From NCBI GenBank assembly GCA_902489255.1, contig CABTZF010000001.1, forward strand, positions 57,435 to 121,434: 64,000 bases of DNA. Direction: 5' to 3'. The notes beneath the pieces were generated by a model. It did not search any database. It saw nothing but the letters and a program-made list of their open reading frames with translations, and was not told the origin of the DNA. This DNA comes from an uncultured Peptoniphilus sp. (GTDB lineage: Bacteria > Bacillota > Clostridia > Tissierellales > Peptoniphilaceae). A program made the translations under genes and the position numbers. Positions 46,573-55,262 of the stretch are shown here, piece by piece (position 1 is the stretch's first letter; every line of letters starts with the position of its first letter).

Positions 46573-47576
46573 ATATTGCACTTGCAGGGGGAGGATCTTG
46601 GGGCACTGCCATGGCAAGGCTTCTTTCAAAAAAGGGTCATAAGGTAAATTTCTATATAAGAAATCAAACAACAATAAATAATATTTTAGAGAGCGGAGAA
46701 AATTCCAAGTATTTACCTGGAATTAAGGTTCCTAAAAATATTTATTTATCAAATGATATTATTAAGTCAGTTGAAGGTGCGGATATTTTGGTTCTTGCTG
46801 TTCCAACTTCAGCTGTAAGAGTCTTATTAACATGTATAAAAGATAAGTTAAATAGTAGTGTAATAATTGTTAATCTTTCTAAAGGAATAGAAATAGATTC
46901 TTTAAAAAGAATTTCAGAAGTTACCGGTGAAATCTTGCCTGATAATCCATTTGTGGCTCTCTCAGGCCCATCTCATGCTGAGGAAGTCGGTAAAGATATA
47001 CCTACGACTGTAGTTGCATCTTCAATAGATGTAAAATATGCAAATATTATACAGGATCAGTTCTCCACTGATAATTTTAGAATTTATACAAATACAGATC
47101 TTATAGGAGTTGAAATTGGTGGTGCCCTGAAAAATATTATAGCCTTAGCAGCTGGAATTAGTGATGGACTTGGGTTTGGAGATAATACAAAAGCCGCTTT
47201 AATGACCAGGGGGATGTATGAAATGAGTAAAATGGGTTTAATGCTAGGAGCTAATCCACATACATTTAATGGTTTATCTGGAATGGGGGATTTAATTGTT
47301 ACTTGTACTTCCATGCATTCAAGAAATAGAAGGGCCGGGATTTTAATAGGTAAGGGAAGATCCATTGAAGAAGCAACTAAAGAAGTTGGGCAAGTTGTAG
47401 AGGGAATTAAAACAACAAAATCAGCCTATCAATTGGCAAAAAAACATAATATTGAAATGCCAATAAGCCAAAGTCTTTACCAAGTCCTATATAATGGCAA
47501 AGATCCAAAAGATGCAGTAAATATTTTAATGACTAGAAAGAAAAAAGAAGAAATTGAACAAATTTTTTTCGACTAA
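46569..47576 (+). CDS. gpsA: Glycerol-3-phosphate dehydrogenase [NAD(P)+]
   Basis: Makes sn-glycerol-3-phosphate from dihydroxyacetone phosphate for lipid synthesis. The nucleotide loop is ALAGGGSWGTAMA (4-16). LSGPSHAEEV (near 137), the catalytic-lysine stretch GALKNIIALAAG and GMGDLIVTCTS are family motifs. Length 335 aa is normal. Confidence 0.96.
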   Translation: MNIALAGGGSWGTAMARLLSKKGHKVNFYIRNQTTINNILESGENSKYLPGIKVPKNIYLSNDIIKSVEGADILVLAVPTSAVRVLLTCIKDKLNSSVIIVNLSKGIEIDSLKRISEVTGEILPDNPFVALSGPSHAEEVGKDIPTTVVASSIDVKYANIIQDQFSTDNFRIYTNTDLIGVEIGGALKNIIALAAGISDGLGFGDNTKAALMTRGMYEMSKMGLMLGANPHTFNGLSGMGDLIVTCTSMHSRNRRAGILIGKGRSIEEATKEVGQVVEGIKTTKSAYQLAKKHNIEMPISQSLYQVLYNGKDPKDAVNILMTRKKKEEIEQIFFD

Positions 47577-47595
47577 TGTAAAACACTTCTATTTA

Positions 47596-47604
47596 TGTTA
47601 TAAT
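47596..47604 (+). promoter_or_regulatory. Extended -10 promoter before the HlyD-like gene
   Basis: TGTTATAAT at 47596-47604 (TG, one base, TATAAT) lies 35 bases before the TTG start. It suggests the division cluster can be transcribed apart from der-plsY-gpsA. Confidence 0.45.
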
Positions 47605-47639
47605 TATTAAATAATTAATATTATAATTTAGGTGGTAAT

Positions 47640-48887
47640 TTGATTCAAAAAAAGTTAAAAAAAAAGAGGGTTATTAGAAAAAGGATTTTAATATTCATAA
47701 TTATAATTCTAATAATTGCTTTTTCTATTAAGGTTATTAAAGGAAAAAGTTATAAATCATACAAAACTATTTTTCCAACTTTAACCACTTATGAAAATGA
47801 TATTGATACAACTTTTTTTAATGTATTAAATGAAAAAGTTTATAAGGCTGAAGGAAATGGTATTGCCATCTTTAATGCCAGTGAGGCTCAAAAAGTTCCT
47901 GTTGGTTTTGAAATAGCCAGTATAAATTTGATGGAGGATGTTTCTACCTTACGTGATGAACTTCTTAAAGTCCAAACGGCAATTAAATATTTAGATTCCG
48001 GAGAAAAAATAGAAGAGAAATTAAATTTTAACAGAGATATACAAAAAGATATTTTAAGCAAAAAATTTGAAAAAGTTAATGAGGAAATAAATTCTTTAGA
48101 GTTGGGATCCACAAACTCTTTCAGTATTTCTGAATTAAAAGAATATTTAAGCATGGACAAAAATGACTTATTGAATAAACAGGATGAACTTTTAGAACAA
48201 ATTGCAAAGTATAATATATCTTTTAATGCAGATTTCACAGGTCTTGTATCATATGAAATAGATGGTTTGGAAGATTATTTCTCATCAGATAATTTAGATA
48301 AATATACTTATGAATATATTGATAAGAACTTTAAGCCCAAAAAAAATAATATTAAATTAAAAGTTACTAAAGATGATCCTTTATTTAAATTAATAGATAA
48401 TTTTACTTATTATGTTGTTGCAAAAATTTCTAAAGACTCTCTTATAAAAAACTATAAAGAGGGTGACAATATAAAAATAAAAATAAATAACTTAGATATT
48501 CTAAATGGTAAAGTTATAAAGATAAAAAAATCAAAGGGTAGGGCCGCAATTGTAATTTCACTTGATGAAGGTATTGGAGATATATATAATAAGAGAATTC
48601 ATCAAGGAGAGATAATAGTTGAAAAAACTCGAGGATATATAATTCCAAAGTCAGCTCTAATTGAAAGAAATAATTTGTTAGGTATATATGTACAAGAAAT
48701 AAAAGGTCTTGTTAAATTTGTACCTGTTGATATAATAAAAGAAGAGGCAGATAAAGTTTTTATTAATAGAGGTAATCGACAATCATTAATTGAAATAGGC
48801 GATAAAAGTTTTAAAACATTAACGATTAATGATGCTGTAGTGCTAAGCCCAAGAACGGTTGATGAATCACGTATTTTAAACCAATAG
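47640..48887 (+). CDS. HlyD-family periplasmic adaptor-like protein
   Basis: Membrane-fusion-like protein of 415 residues. One N-terminal helix (about 14-33) follows a very basic leader; long helical hairpin segments (about 100-190) and beta-rich portions (about 230-390) match the HlyD/RND adaptor plan. Related proteins are annotated beside yggS-sepF in clostridia, but no transporter is linked here. Start is TTG with GGTGG 4 bases upstream. It ends 8 bases before yggS. The link to division or wall growth is inferred from context. Confidence 0.7.
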   Translation: MIQKKLKKKRVIRKRILIFIIIILIIAFSIKVIKGKSYKSYKTIFPTLTTYENDIDTTFFNVLNEKVYKAEGNGIAIFNASEAQKVPVGFEIASINLMEDVSTLRDELLKVQTAIKYLDSGEKIEEKLNFNRDIQKDILSKKFEKVNEEINSLELGSTNSFSISELKEYLSMDKNDLLNKQDELLEQIAKYNISFNADFTGLVSYEIDGLEDYFSSDNLDKYTYEYIDKNFKPKKNNIKLKVTKDDPLFKLIDNFTYYVVAKISKDSLIKNYKEGDNIKIKINNLDILNGKVIKIKKSKGRAAIVISLDEGIGDIYNKRIHQGEIIVEKTRGYIIPKSALIERNNLLGIYVQEIKGLVKFVPVDIIKEEADKVFINRGNRQSLIEIGDKSFKTLTINDAVVLSPRTVDESRILNQ

Positions 48888-48895
48888 GAGGGTAT

Positions 48896-49582
48896 ATGTC
48901 AATTAAAGATAATCTTAATTATGTTTTAGAAGAAATTGAAAAAGCAAAACATCATTCTTTAACAAATGAAGATGTTAAATTAATAGCAGTTACAAAAAAT
49001 CATAGTATTGATGTAATTAAAGAAGCCATTAATTTAGGAGTTACAGATGTCGGTGAAAATAAAGTACAAGAATTGACCGAAAAAATCAATGGACTTGGAC
49101 AAATTGTGAATTATCACATGATTGGAAATTTACAGACAAATAAAGTAAAATATATCTATAATAAAGTTAGCATGATTCAATCATTAGATAGAATTAAACT
49201 GGCTGAGGAAATTGAAAAAAGAGCTTCCACAAAAAATATCATCGTAGACTGCTTAATTCAAATAAATATTGGCAGTGAATCGCAAAAAGGTGGTATAGAA
49301 TATGATAAGACTCTTCAATTTATTTATAATTTATTAGATTTCAAGCATATTTCCATAAGAGGACTTATGGCAATTGCTCCAAATACAGAAGATAAAAAAT
49401 ATTTAAGAAGTCTCTTCAGAAAAATGTTTGAGATGAAAGAAAGAATTGCTAAGGAAAATATATCAAGTGTCAGAATTGATTACTTATCAATGGGAATGAG
49501 TTCAGATTATCAAATAGCCATAGAAGAAGGCTCAAATATGGTAAGAATTGGCACAAAAATCTTTGGGCAAAGAAACTATTAA
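48896..49582 (+). CDS. YggS-family pyridoxal phosphate homeostasis protein
   Basis: PLP-binding protein of 228 residues (YlmE in Bacillus) with no enzyme activity known; it balances PLP and amino acid pools. The PLP lysine is in LIAVTKNHS (near 32), GENKVQELTEKI and NLQTNKVKYI follow and the C-terminal SMGMSSDYQIAIEEGSNMVRIG is diagnostic (core MGMSSDY). AGGAGGG precedes the ATG. It lies directly upstream of sepF as in Bacillus. Confidence 0.94.
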   Translation: MSIKDNLNYVLEEIEKAKHHSLTNEDVKLIAVTKNHSIDVIKEAINLGVTDVGENKVQELTEKINGLGQIVNYHMIGNLQTNKVKYIYNKVSMIQSLDRIKLAEEIEKRASTKNIIVDCLIQINIGSESQKGGIEYDKTLQFIYNLLDFKHISIRGLMAIAPNTEDKKYLRSLFRKMFEMKERIAKENISSVRIDYLSMGMSSDYQIAIEEGSNMVRIGTKIFGQRNY

Positions 49583-49596
49583 TTAGGAGGATACTT

Positions 49597-50052
49597 ATGG
49601 CAGAAAAAACAGTTGATAAACTAAAGAGAATTTTCGGTTTTGCAGATGACGAAGCATATTATGATAATTATGAAGATGATTATCAAGAAGAACAAGAAAT
49701 TCATGAAGAAAAACAGCCGGTGGAAAACATTGGTTATACATCCAGACGTTCATCAAAAACTAAACCGCTTTCTCAAGGAGGACTTGTTATTACAGTACAA
49801 GAACCATTATCTTATGATGAATCACCGGTAATTGTTGATGATTTAAGGCAAAGAAAAGCAATAGTTTTAAATTTTGAACAGTTAGACACAGATGTAAAAA
49901 GACAAATCTTTGACTTCGTTAATGGAGCTATCTATGCATTAGATGGAAGCATTCAAAAAGTTAACAAGGATATTTTTATCTTAGCACCAAGCAATGTTGA
50001 AATTGATGGACTTAAGGAAACATTAAAAAATAATGGTATGTTTCCTTGGTAA
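49597..50052 (+). CDS. sepF: Cell division protein SepF
   Basis: FtsZ-binding division protein of 151 residues. A short N-terminal membrane-binding helix is followed by an acidic linker (about 17-45, with many D, E and Y) and the C-terminal SepF domain (about 65-150): RQRKAIVLNFEQLD, FVNGAIYALDGSIQKVNKDIFILAPSNV (core GAIYALDGS). TTAGGAGG ribosome site. Next to ylmH and yggS, the standard Firmicutes division cluster; no DivIVA gene follows. Confidence 0.95.
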   Translation: MAEKTVDKLKRIFGFADDEAYYDNYEDDYQEEQEIHEEKQPVENIGYTSRRSSKTKPLSQGGLVITVQEPLSYDESPVIVDDLRQRKAIVLNFEQLDTDVKRQIFDFVNGAIYALDGSIQKVNKDIFILAPSNVEIDGLKETLKNNGMFPW

Positions 50053-50822
50053 AATTGAATCGAGAAATACTATTAAAACAAATTAAAAATTTAGATGACT
50101 TATATCAAATGAAAAAAATACTTGATAAATGTGAGATTGTTATGAATACTTGCACTAATTTGTCTAGTGATTTTTTGAATCCTCATGAAATTAAACTGGC
50201 AATAAGTATTTTAAATTCATTTGATGTAAGTTTTTCTATAGATGGGGGATATGATGAAGCAGAATACGCTGTAATTTCCATTTATCCCTCATTTTTAAAT
50301 GAGCCTAAAGATGATCCTATCTCTTGTTTAAAATTTCTTTCTATAGATGGTATTAAGCATAATAATGTGTTGGGTAGTCTATTAGGTCTTGGAATTGATA
50401 GAAGAAAAATTGGTGATATTTTAATTGGAGAAAAATTCACTTATTTTTTTGTAAAAACTGAATTAAAGAATTTTATAATTAGTAATTTTAAGAATATTTC
50501 AAAAAATTCTATCAATATTTATGAAAAGAATAATAAGGACTTATTGCCACATAAAGAATATTCTTATAAAAAAATTATCGTTTCAAGTTTGCGTTTGGAT
50601 ACATTTTTATCTGGAGCCCTTAACATTTCAAGAAATAAGGTTAACAATATAATAGCTAGAGATTTAGTTAAAATTAATTTTACTGAAACAAATAATATTT
50701 CAACTAAATTAAAAGAGGGAGATATTTTATCAATTCGTAAAAAAGGTAGAATAGTATTTGATAAAATTTTAAAGACTACAAATAAGGATAAATTTATATG
50801 TCAAATAAAAATACCCAAATAA
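50046..50822 (+). CDS. ylmH: YlmH-family S4 RNA-binding protein
   Basis: Protein of 258 residues that ends with an S4 domain (about 185-250, SSLRLDTFLSGALNISRNKVNNII given in part as LRLDTFLSG). YlmH has been linked to ribosome rescue and division in Bacillus; that role is by family. The start is a TTG overlapping the end of sepF by 7 bases; a second TTG at 50055 is in frame, and neither has a strong ribosome site. The gene is followed by lspA 10 bases on. Confidence 0.88.
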   Translation: MVKLNREILLKQIKNLDDLYQMKKILDKCEIVMNTCTNLSSDFLNPHEIKLAISILNSFDVSFSIDGGYDEAEYAVISIYPSFLNEPKDDPISCLKFLSIDGIKHNNVLGSLLGLGIDRRKIGDILIGEKFTYFFVKTELKNFIISNFKNISKNSINIYEKNNKDLLPHKEYSYKKIIVSSLRLDTFLSGALNISRNKVNNIIARDLVKINFTETNNISTKLKEGDILSIRKKGRIVFDKILKTTNKDKFICQIKIPK

Positions 50823-50832
50823 TGGAGGTCAA

Positions 50833-51291
50833 ATGTTTGTTGCATTATTATCAATAATTTTTATAATAGTTGATCAATTTTCAAAATATTTAGTTGTGAA
50901 ATTTTTAAAAGATGGATTAGTTTTAACTATTATAGATAAATTTATGTGGTTTGTATATACAGAAAATACTGGTGCTGCATTTGGAATATTAAAGGATAAA
51001 AGATTTTTATTCACTATAATTACGGTGATTACATTAGTTGTAATTTTATATCTACTAATTAATAATTATAGCAAAATAACTATAATGACTAAAGTTTGTA
51101 CATCTTTAATAGTAGGAGGTATAATTGGAAATTTTATAGATAGAGTTAGACTTGGATATGTAGTTGACTTTATAAGTACTAATATTTTTGGCTATTCTTT
51201 TGCAGTATTTAACTTAGCGGATGCATTTATTGTGTGCGGTTGTATAATAATATTCATCTATAGTATCTACTATGAAAACAAAGGTAAATAA
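50833..51291 (+). CDS. lspA: Lipoprotein signal peptidase (signal peptidase II)
   Basis: Membrane aspartyl protease that removes the signal peptide from lipoproteins. The 152 residues have four helices. The catalytic aspartates lie in VVDFI and FNLADAF (GNFIDR lies between the helices before them). GGAGG is 7 bases upstream of the ATG. It processes proteins such as the lipoprotein at 14969. It overlaps the next gene by one base. Confidence 0.95.
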   Translation: MFVALLSIIFIIVDQFSKYLVVKFLKDGLVLTIIDKFMWFVYTENTGAAFGILKDKRFLFTIITVITLVVILYLLINNYSKITIMTKVCTSLIVGGIIGNFIDRVRLGYVVDFISTNIFGYSFAVFNLADAFIVCGCIIIFIYSIYYENKGK

Positions 51292-52175
51292 TGGAATTTT
51301 TTACAGTTAATGAAAATTATATAAATGAACGTTTAGATGTTTTTTTAACAAAAATGACAACCATTTCAAGGTCACAAATTAAAAATCTAATAGAAGATAA
51401 GAAAATTTTAGTTAATAATAAATCAGTAAAAGCCGGATATAAATTAAGTCTTAATGATAATATTTCACTTATTTATCCCAAAGACATTAAACCTTATGCT
51501 GAAAATATTGCCTTTAAAATAATTTATGAAGATAAGGATATAGCAATAATTTCCAAACCACAGGATTTAGTTGTTCATATAGGTGCCGGAAATATTTCCG
51601 GTACCCTTGTTAATGGTTTGTTAAATAAATTTGAAAGTTTATCTGACATTGACCCAAACAGACCCGGAATTGTTCATAGACTGGACAAGGATACATCAGG
51701 ACTTATGATTATTGCAAAAAACAATGAATCTCACATTAATTTAGTAGAACAATTTAAAAATTCAGAGGTCAATAAAAGTTATCTGGCAATAGTCCATGGT
51801 AAAACAAAAGATTATGATATCATTAACGCTCCAATTGGAAGAGATGAACATAATAGAAAAAAAATGGCAATAATTTATAGTAATTCTAAACCTGCAGTTA
51901 GTGAATATAAAAAAATTAAGGAATTCAATGAATATAGTCTTTTATGTGTTAGTATTTTAACTGGTCGAACCCATCAAATTAGAGTTCACATGGCTTACGT
52001 TGGTCATCCTGTCCTTGGTGATTTAGTTTATGGGAGAAAAAATAATTTAAAAATATATAAGCAAATGCTTCATTCTTATAGAATCGCTTTTAAACATCCA
52101 AGAACCGGAGAATTTATGAATTTTCAAGATGATTATCCTGAGAGGTTTAAAAATATTATAAAAAGGTTAAAGTAA
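51291..52175 (+). CDS. RluD-family pseudouridine synthase (YlyB)
   Basis: RluA/RluD-type synthase of 294 residues. An S4 domain (about 1-60) precedes the catalytic domain with the aspartate in HRLDKDTSG (near 134), and late motifs ILTGRTHQIRVHMAYVGHPVLGD (core TGRTHQIRVH). The lspA-ylyB order is that of Bacillus. rRNA target positions are not determined. The following gap is gene-poor. Confidence 0.94.
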   Translation: MEFFTVNENYINERLDVFLTKMTTISRSQIKNLIEDKKILVNNKSVKAGYKLSLNDNISLIYPKDIKPYAENIAFKIIYEDKDIAIISKPQDLVVHIGAGNISGTLVNGLLNKFESLSDIDPNRPGIVHRLDKDTSGLMIIAKNNESHINLVEQFKNSEVNKSYLAIVHGKTKDYDIINAPIGRDEHNRKKMAIIYSNSKPAVSEYKKIKEFNEYSLLCVSILTGRTHQIRVHMAYVGHPVLGDLVYGRKNNLKIYKQMLHSYRIAFKHPRTGEFMNFQDDYPERFKNIIKRLK

Positions 52176-52426
52176 TCTTTTTTATTTATCAGTATTAATT
52201 CCTGCTTAATAATTCGATTTCATTATATTATATAACATTGAAATTAAAAAAACTTAATGAAATATATAGTAGTGGATATAAATAACTTTGGATATGAAAC
52301 AGCTAAAACAATGTGAACTGAGGAAAGGATACGTGTTAGATAGCGGAGTAGATGTAAAAATTAAAGAAATTGACCTTATAGATGAAAATGTTATTAGGAT
52401 TAATTGAGATATAAATCTAATAATTG

Positions 52427-52657
52427 TTAAGAATAAAAAATGATCACATTAGAGTTTTTTGATAAATTAATACTTTTTACCATACATATGCTTTTATACA
52501 ATTCTTTAAAAGTAAAGATTTTCAAATAAGTCATTGTTACATAAATAAGCTTAGTATCAACATAATTAACCTTCTTGACAATAATATTTTAAGTATCGAT
52601 TATTATATTTTTATCTTTTATCTTTATCAATTCTTTTGTATAATTATTAATAGACAT
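52427..52657 (-). pseudogene. Degraded N-terminal fragment, ISL3-like transposase
   Basis: A minus-strand frame begins at ATG 52657 with AGGAG 6 bases ahead, reads MSINNYTKELIKIKDKNIII, stops after 22 residues (TAA at 52589-52591) and continues in the same frame for about 53 further residues to a stop at 52427. The opening resembles ISL3-family transposase N termini (TKxLLxIKDxNI), and the later VDTKLIYVTMTY resembles the next conserved strand. The zinc-finger cysteines and the catalytic region are missing. This is a relic if the assignment is right. Confidence 0.4.
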
Positions 52658-52740
52658 TGAATCACTCCTTGGTATTTGCTAGCAACTATATTTTATAGGA
52701 ATGTGATTTCTATGTCTATTTTTTTACATACCTAAATAAG

Positions 52741-52772
52741 AATAGTGCTGATGATTTTTCACCAACACTATT
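52741..52772 (-). terminator. Rho-independent terminator after the decarboxylase gamma gene
   Basis: On the minus strand AATAGTG and CACTATT arms (52766-52772 and 52741-52747) extend inward through G-U pairs (GTGTTGGTGA with TCATCAGCAC). The downstream minus-strand sequence is TTCTTATTT. The plus-strand version has mismatches at the same places, so it works better for the minus-strand operon. Confidence 0.6.
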
Positions 52773-52799
52773 TATTAATGAATCTTCTTATAAAACCAT

Positions 52800-52928
52800 T
52801 TATTTTTTATTCTTAAATACGGTAAGTATTAATTTTGTTGAGATATAAAATAATATTAATACAATAAAAACTCCCAAAAGCCCTAGTCCTGCAACCTTGA
52901 AACCTTGTTTCATTAATTCCATATACAT
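52800..52928 (-). CDS. Na+-pump decarboxylase, tiny gamma subunit (OadG-like)
   Basis: A 42-residue protein (MYMELMKQGFKVAGLGL...) with one membrane helix (about 12-32) and a basic tail, matching the shape of OadG-like small subunits that anchor the Na+-translocating decarboxylase complex. It starts 4 bases after the beta-subunit gene with AGGTG 5 bases before the ATG, and ends before a terminator. Typical OadG proteins are longer and carry a C-terminal soluble tail, which is missing. The call rests on position, size and topology. Confidence 0.6.
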   Translation of the reverse strand: MYMELMKQGFKVAGLGLLGVFIVLILFYISTKLILTVFKNKK

Positions 52929-52932
52929 AAAA

Positions 52933-54048
52933 TCACCTCATAATCATTGGGACAAGAGCCAATATCATGGACCCGGCTACTACAGAACCTAACTGACCAG
53001 CAACATTAGCACTCATTGCTTGCATAAGAATAAAGTTAGTCGGATCTTCTTTTGTGGCTAGTTGTTGAACAACTCTGCCACTCATAGGGAAAGCGGAGAT
53101 TCCTGCAGCTCCAATCATTGGATTAACTTTATTTTTTAGGAACAAATTAAGAAATTTTGCAAAAACAACTCCTCCGGCTGTATCAAAAATAAACGCAACT
53201 AATCCCATAAACATAATCATTATGGTGTTTATATTTAAAAAATCTTCGGCTTTCATTGTACCACCAATTGTTATGCCCAATAAAATTGTAATAAGATTAG
53301 CAAGGTCATCTTGAGCAAACAATGACAATCTTTCAAGAACGCCACATACACGTATCAAATTTCCAAACATCAAGGCACCTATCAATGCTACTGACATAGG
53401 AGCTATAATGCCTGCAATCACAGTTATTAATATTGGAAAAAGAATCTCTACTATCTTTGGCACATGCACGCTGGTATATTTCATTCTAATTTTACGTTCA
53501 TTTTTTGTAGTTAAAAGTTTTATAACCGGTGGTTGAATAATTGGAACTAAAGACATATAAGAATATGCTGCAACAGAAATTGGAGCCAAATAATTTTGAG
53601 CAAATGTTTTAGCCACATAAATAGAAGTTGGTCCGTCAGCAGCACCTATGATCCCAATTGAAGCAGCTTCAGGCAAGGAGAATCTCCCGGTAGATAAAGC
53701 AAAAAGCATTGTAGCAAATATACCAAATTGAGCAGCCGCTCCAAAAAATAACATAAAAGGGCTGGCAATTAAAGGTTTAAAATCAATCATAGCACCAACA
53801 GCAATGAAAATTAATATTGGAAATAACTCTGTAGCAATTCCTATATTATATAAAATTGTTAAAAATCCTTCATCACCAATAGCTGAAGACATTGGAATGT
53901 TACAAATTATTGCACCAAACCCTATAGGCAACAATAAAGAAGGTTCATATTCTTTAACTATAGCTAAATAAATAAGCAAACCACCTATAATAAACATAAT
54001 AATTTGATCAGTTTTTAAATCTAAAATTCCTTGTAATAATAATTCCAT
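52933..54048 (-). CDS. Na+-translocating decarboxylase, beta subunit
   Basis: Integral membrane protein of about 371 residues of the OadB/GcdB/MmdB family, which pumps Na+ out while decarboxylating a biotin-bound substrate. Family motifs include GAIICNIPMSS near the N terminus, AADGPTSIYV near the middle and AFPMSGRVVQQL near the end, with about ten helices. The ATG at 54048 has AAAGGAGG 4 bases before it; longer in-frame starts lack that. The biotin carrier and carboxyltransferase genes are not in the window. Substrate (oxaloacetate, glutaconyl-CoA or methylmalonyl-CoA) is undetermined. Confidence 0.85.
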   Translation of the reverse strand: MELLLQGILDLKTDQIIMFIIGGLLIYLAIVKEYEPSLLLPIGFGAIICNIPMSSAIGDEGFLTILYNIGIATELFPILIFIAVGAMIDFKPLIASPFMLFFGAAAQFGIFATMLFALSTGRFSLPEAASIGIIGAADGPTSIYVAKTFAQNYLAPISVAAYSYMSLVPIIQPPVIKLLTTKNERKIRMKYTSVHVPKIVEILFPILITVIAGIIAPMSVALIGALMFGNLIRVCGVLERLSLFAQDDLANLITILLGITIGGTMKAEDFLNINTIMIMFMGLVAFIFDTAGGVVFAKFLNLFLKNKVNPMIGAAGISAFPMSGRVVQQLATKEDPTNFILMQAMSANVAGQLGSVVAGSMILALVPMIMR

Positions 54049-54064
54049 AATACCTCCTTTTAAA

Positions 54065-54093
54065 ATTATATCCATAATATAATATTTTCTCAA
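54065..54093 (-). promoter_or_regulatory. Sigma-A type promoter of the decarboxylase genes
   Basis: On the minus strand TTGAGA (54088-54093) and TATAAT (54065-54070) are 17 bases apart, about 17 bases before the beta subunit ATG. It is divergent from the glutaminase promoter. Confidence 0.7.
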
Positions 54094-54242
54094 GAATAGA
54101 AAATTAGAATTCATTTTCAATGCCTATTAATTATTTAATTTTTAACTAAACTTTTCAGCATAAGTAAAATATGCTTAGTTTTTATTATTCATAAGTTAAA
54201 GGTAATTCTAAATAATTTTATTAATAAAATTTACAAATTAGC

Positions 54243-54271
54243 TTGTTAAATTATATTTTATAAAGTACAAT
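54243..54271 (+). promoter_or_regulatory. Sigma-A type promoter of the glutaminase operon
   Basis: TTGTTA (54243-54248) and TACAAT (54266-54271) with a 17-base spacer. The glutaminase start is 44 bases further on with an AAGGAGGTGA ribosome site. Confidence 0.6.
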
Positions 54272-54314
54272 TAAATTACTTAATGATTAAGAATGTATTG
54301 AAGGAGGTGAATTT

Positions 54315-55241
54315 ATGGACTTTAATGAAGTTTTGAATAAGGCTTATGAATATGCAATTAAGTATACCGATAAGGGTGTAACTGCAAATTATATCCCAGA
54401 TCTTGCAAAAGAAGATAAAACAAGAGCCGGATGTGCCCTTATTACTCCGAAGGGAGAATTGTTTGAAGTTGGTTCATGTAACTATAAGTTTTCTATCCAA
54501 AGTATAATTAAGATTGTTATTTATTTATGTGTTTTGGAGAATTATGATTTTGATTATATAAAGAAATTTATTGGAGTTAAACCATCCTCAAAACCCTTTA
54601 ACAGCATAATAGAACTTGAACTTTCCAATAAAAATATACCTGTTAATCCATTTATTAACGCCGGTGCTATTGTAGCTTGTTCACTATTGTTGGAAAAATT
54701 TGGCAATAATACCTTTGACTTAATACTTGATAAGACAAGAGAGGTTATAGGCAATGATAAATTAGATTATAGTAGAAGTATATTTAATTCAGAAAGTTCC
54801 AGTGCCTTTGCTAATAGAGCATTAACATATATGTTATTAAATAGTGATATCATTAATAAAAACATAAATGTTGAAGATCTTCTTAATACTTATTTTAAGT
54901 CATGCTCTATTCTTGTTGATGCTCATGATTTAGCTTGTTTATCCTTTATATTATCAAGAGATGGAAAGGATATAGATGGTAATGAAAAATTAAAAGCTCA
55001 TCATGCAGGTATTATTAGAACTTTAATGGCGACATGCGGGACATATGATTATTCAGGAGATTTTGCAATTAGGATAGGCTTGCCTGCAAAGAGTGGAGTC
55101 GGCGGTGGAATAGTAACAGCTTCTAAAGCAGGTTATGGAATAGGAGTTTATTGCCCGGGATTAGATTCTCATGGAAATTCCTATGTTGGAACTAGAATGC
55201 TGGAAAGCATTTCTAAAGATTTAAATTTGAATATTTATTAA
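54315..55241 (+). CDS. glsA: Glutaminase A
   Basis: Serine-dependent amidohydrolase that turns glutamine into glutamate and ammonia. The 308-residue protein has the catalytic S63-x-x-K66 pair in FSIQSIIKI, NPFINAGAI near 113, and late GLPAKSGVGGGIV. Strong AAGGAGGTGA site ahead of the ATG. It is followed by a sodium:amino acid symporter (22-base gap), so uptake and hydrolysis may be coupled. Glutamate is a known substrate of anaerobes of this group. Confidence 0.95.
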   Translation: MDFNEVLNKAYEYAIKYTDKGVTANYIPDLAKEDKTRAGCALITPKGELFEVGSCNYKFSIQSIIKIVIYLCVLENYDFDYIKKFIGVKPSSKPFNSIIELELSNKNIPVNPFINAGAIVACSLLLEKFGNNTFDLILDKTREVIGNDKLDYSRSIFNSESSSAFANRALTYMLLNSDIINKNINVEDLLNTYFKSCSILVDAHDLACLSFILSRDGKDIDGNEKLKAHHAGIIRTLMATCGTYDYSGDFAIRIGLPAKSGVGGGIVTASKAGYGIGVYCPGLDSHGNSYVGTRMLESISKDLNLNIY

Positions 55242-55262
55242 ATTAATTTATGGAGGTTATTT

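Larger units (their letters stand above)
52176..52799. other. Gene-poor stretch with a transposase relic
   Basis: About 620 bases between ylyB and the minus-strand decarboxylase gamma gene, with no intact gene that I would call. A 37-residue plus-strand frame (52294-52407) has no ribosome site and is probably chance or a remnant. On the minus strand there is a transposase-like relic (52427-52657), and a minus-strand terminator lies near 52741-52772. Confidence 0.6.

Noticed and set aside
52294..52407. 37-residue plus-strand ORF between ylyB and the decarboxylase genes
   Set aside because: No ribosome site, no family and no neighbour logic; may be a remnant, listed only as part of the gap.
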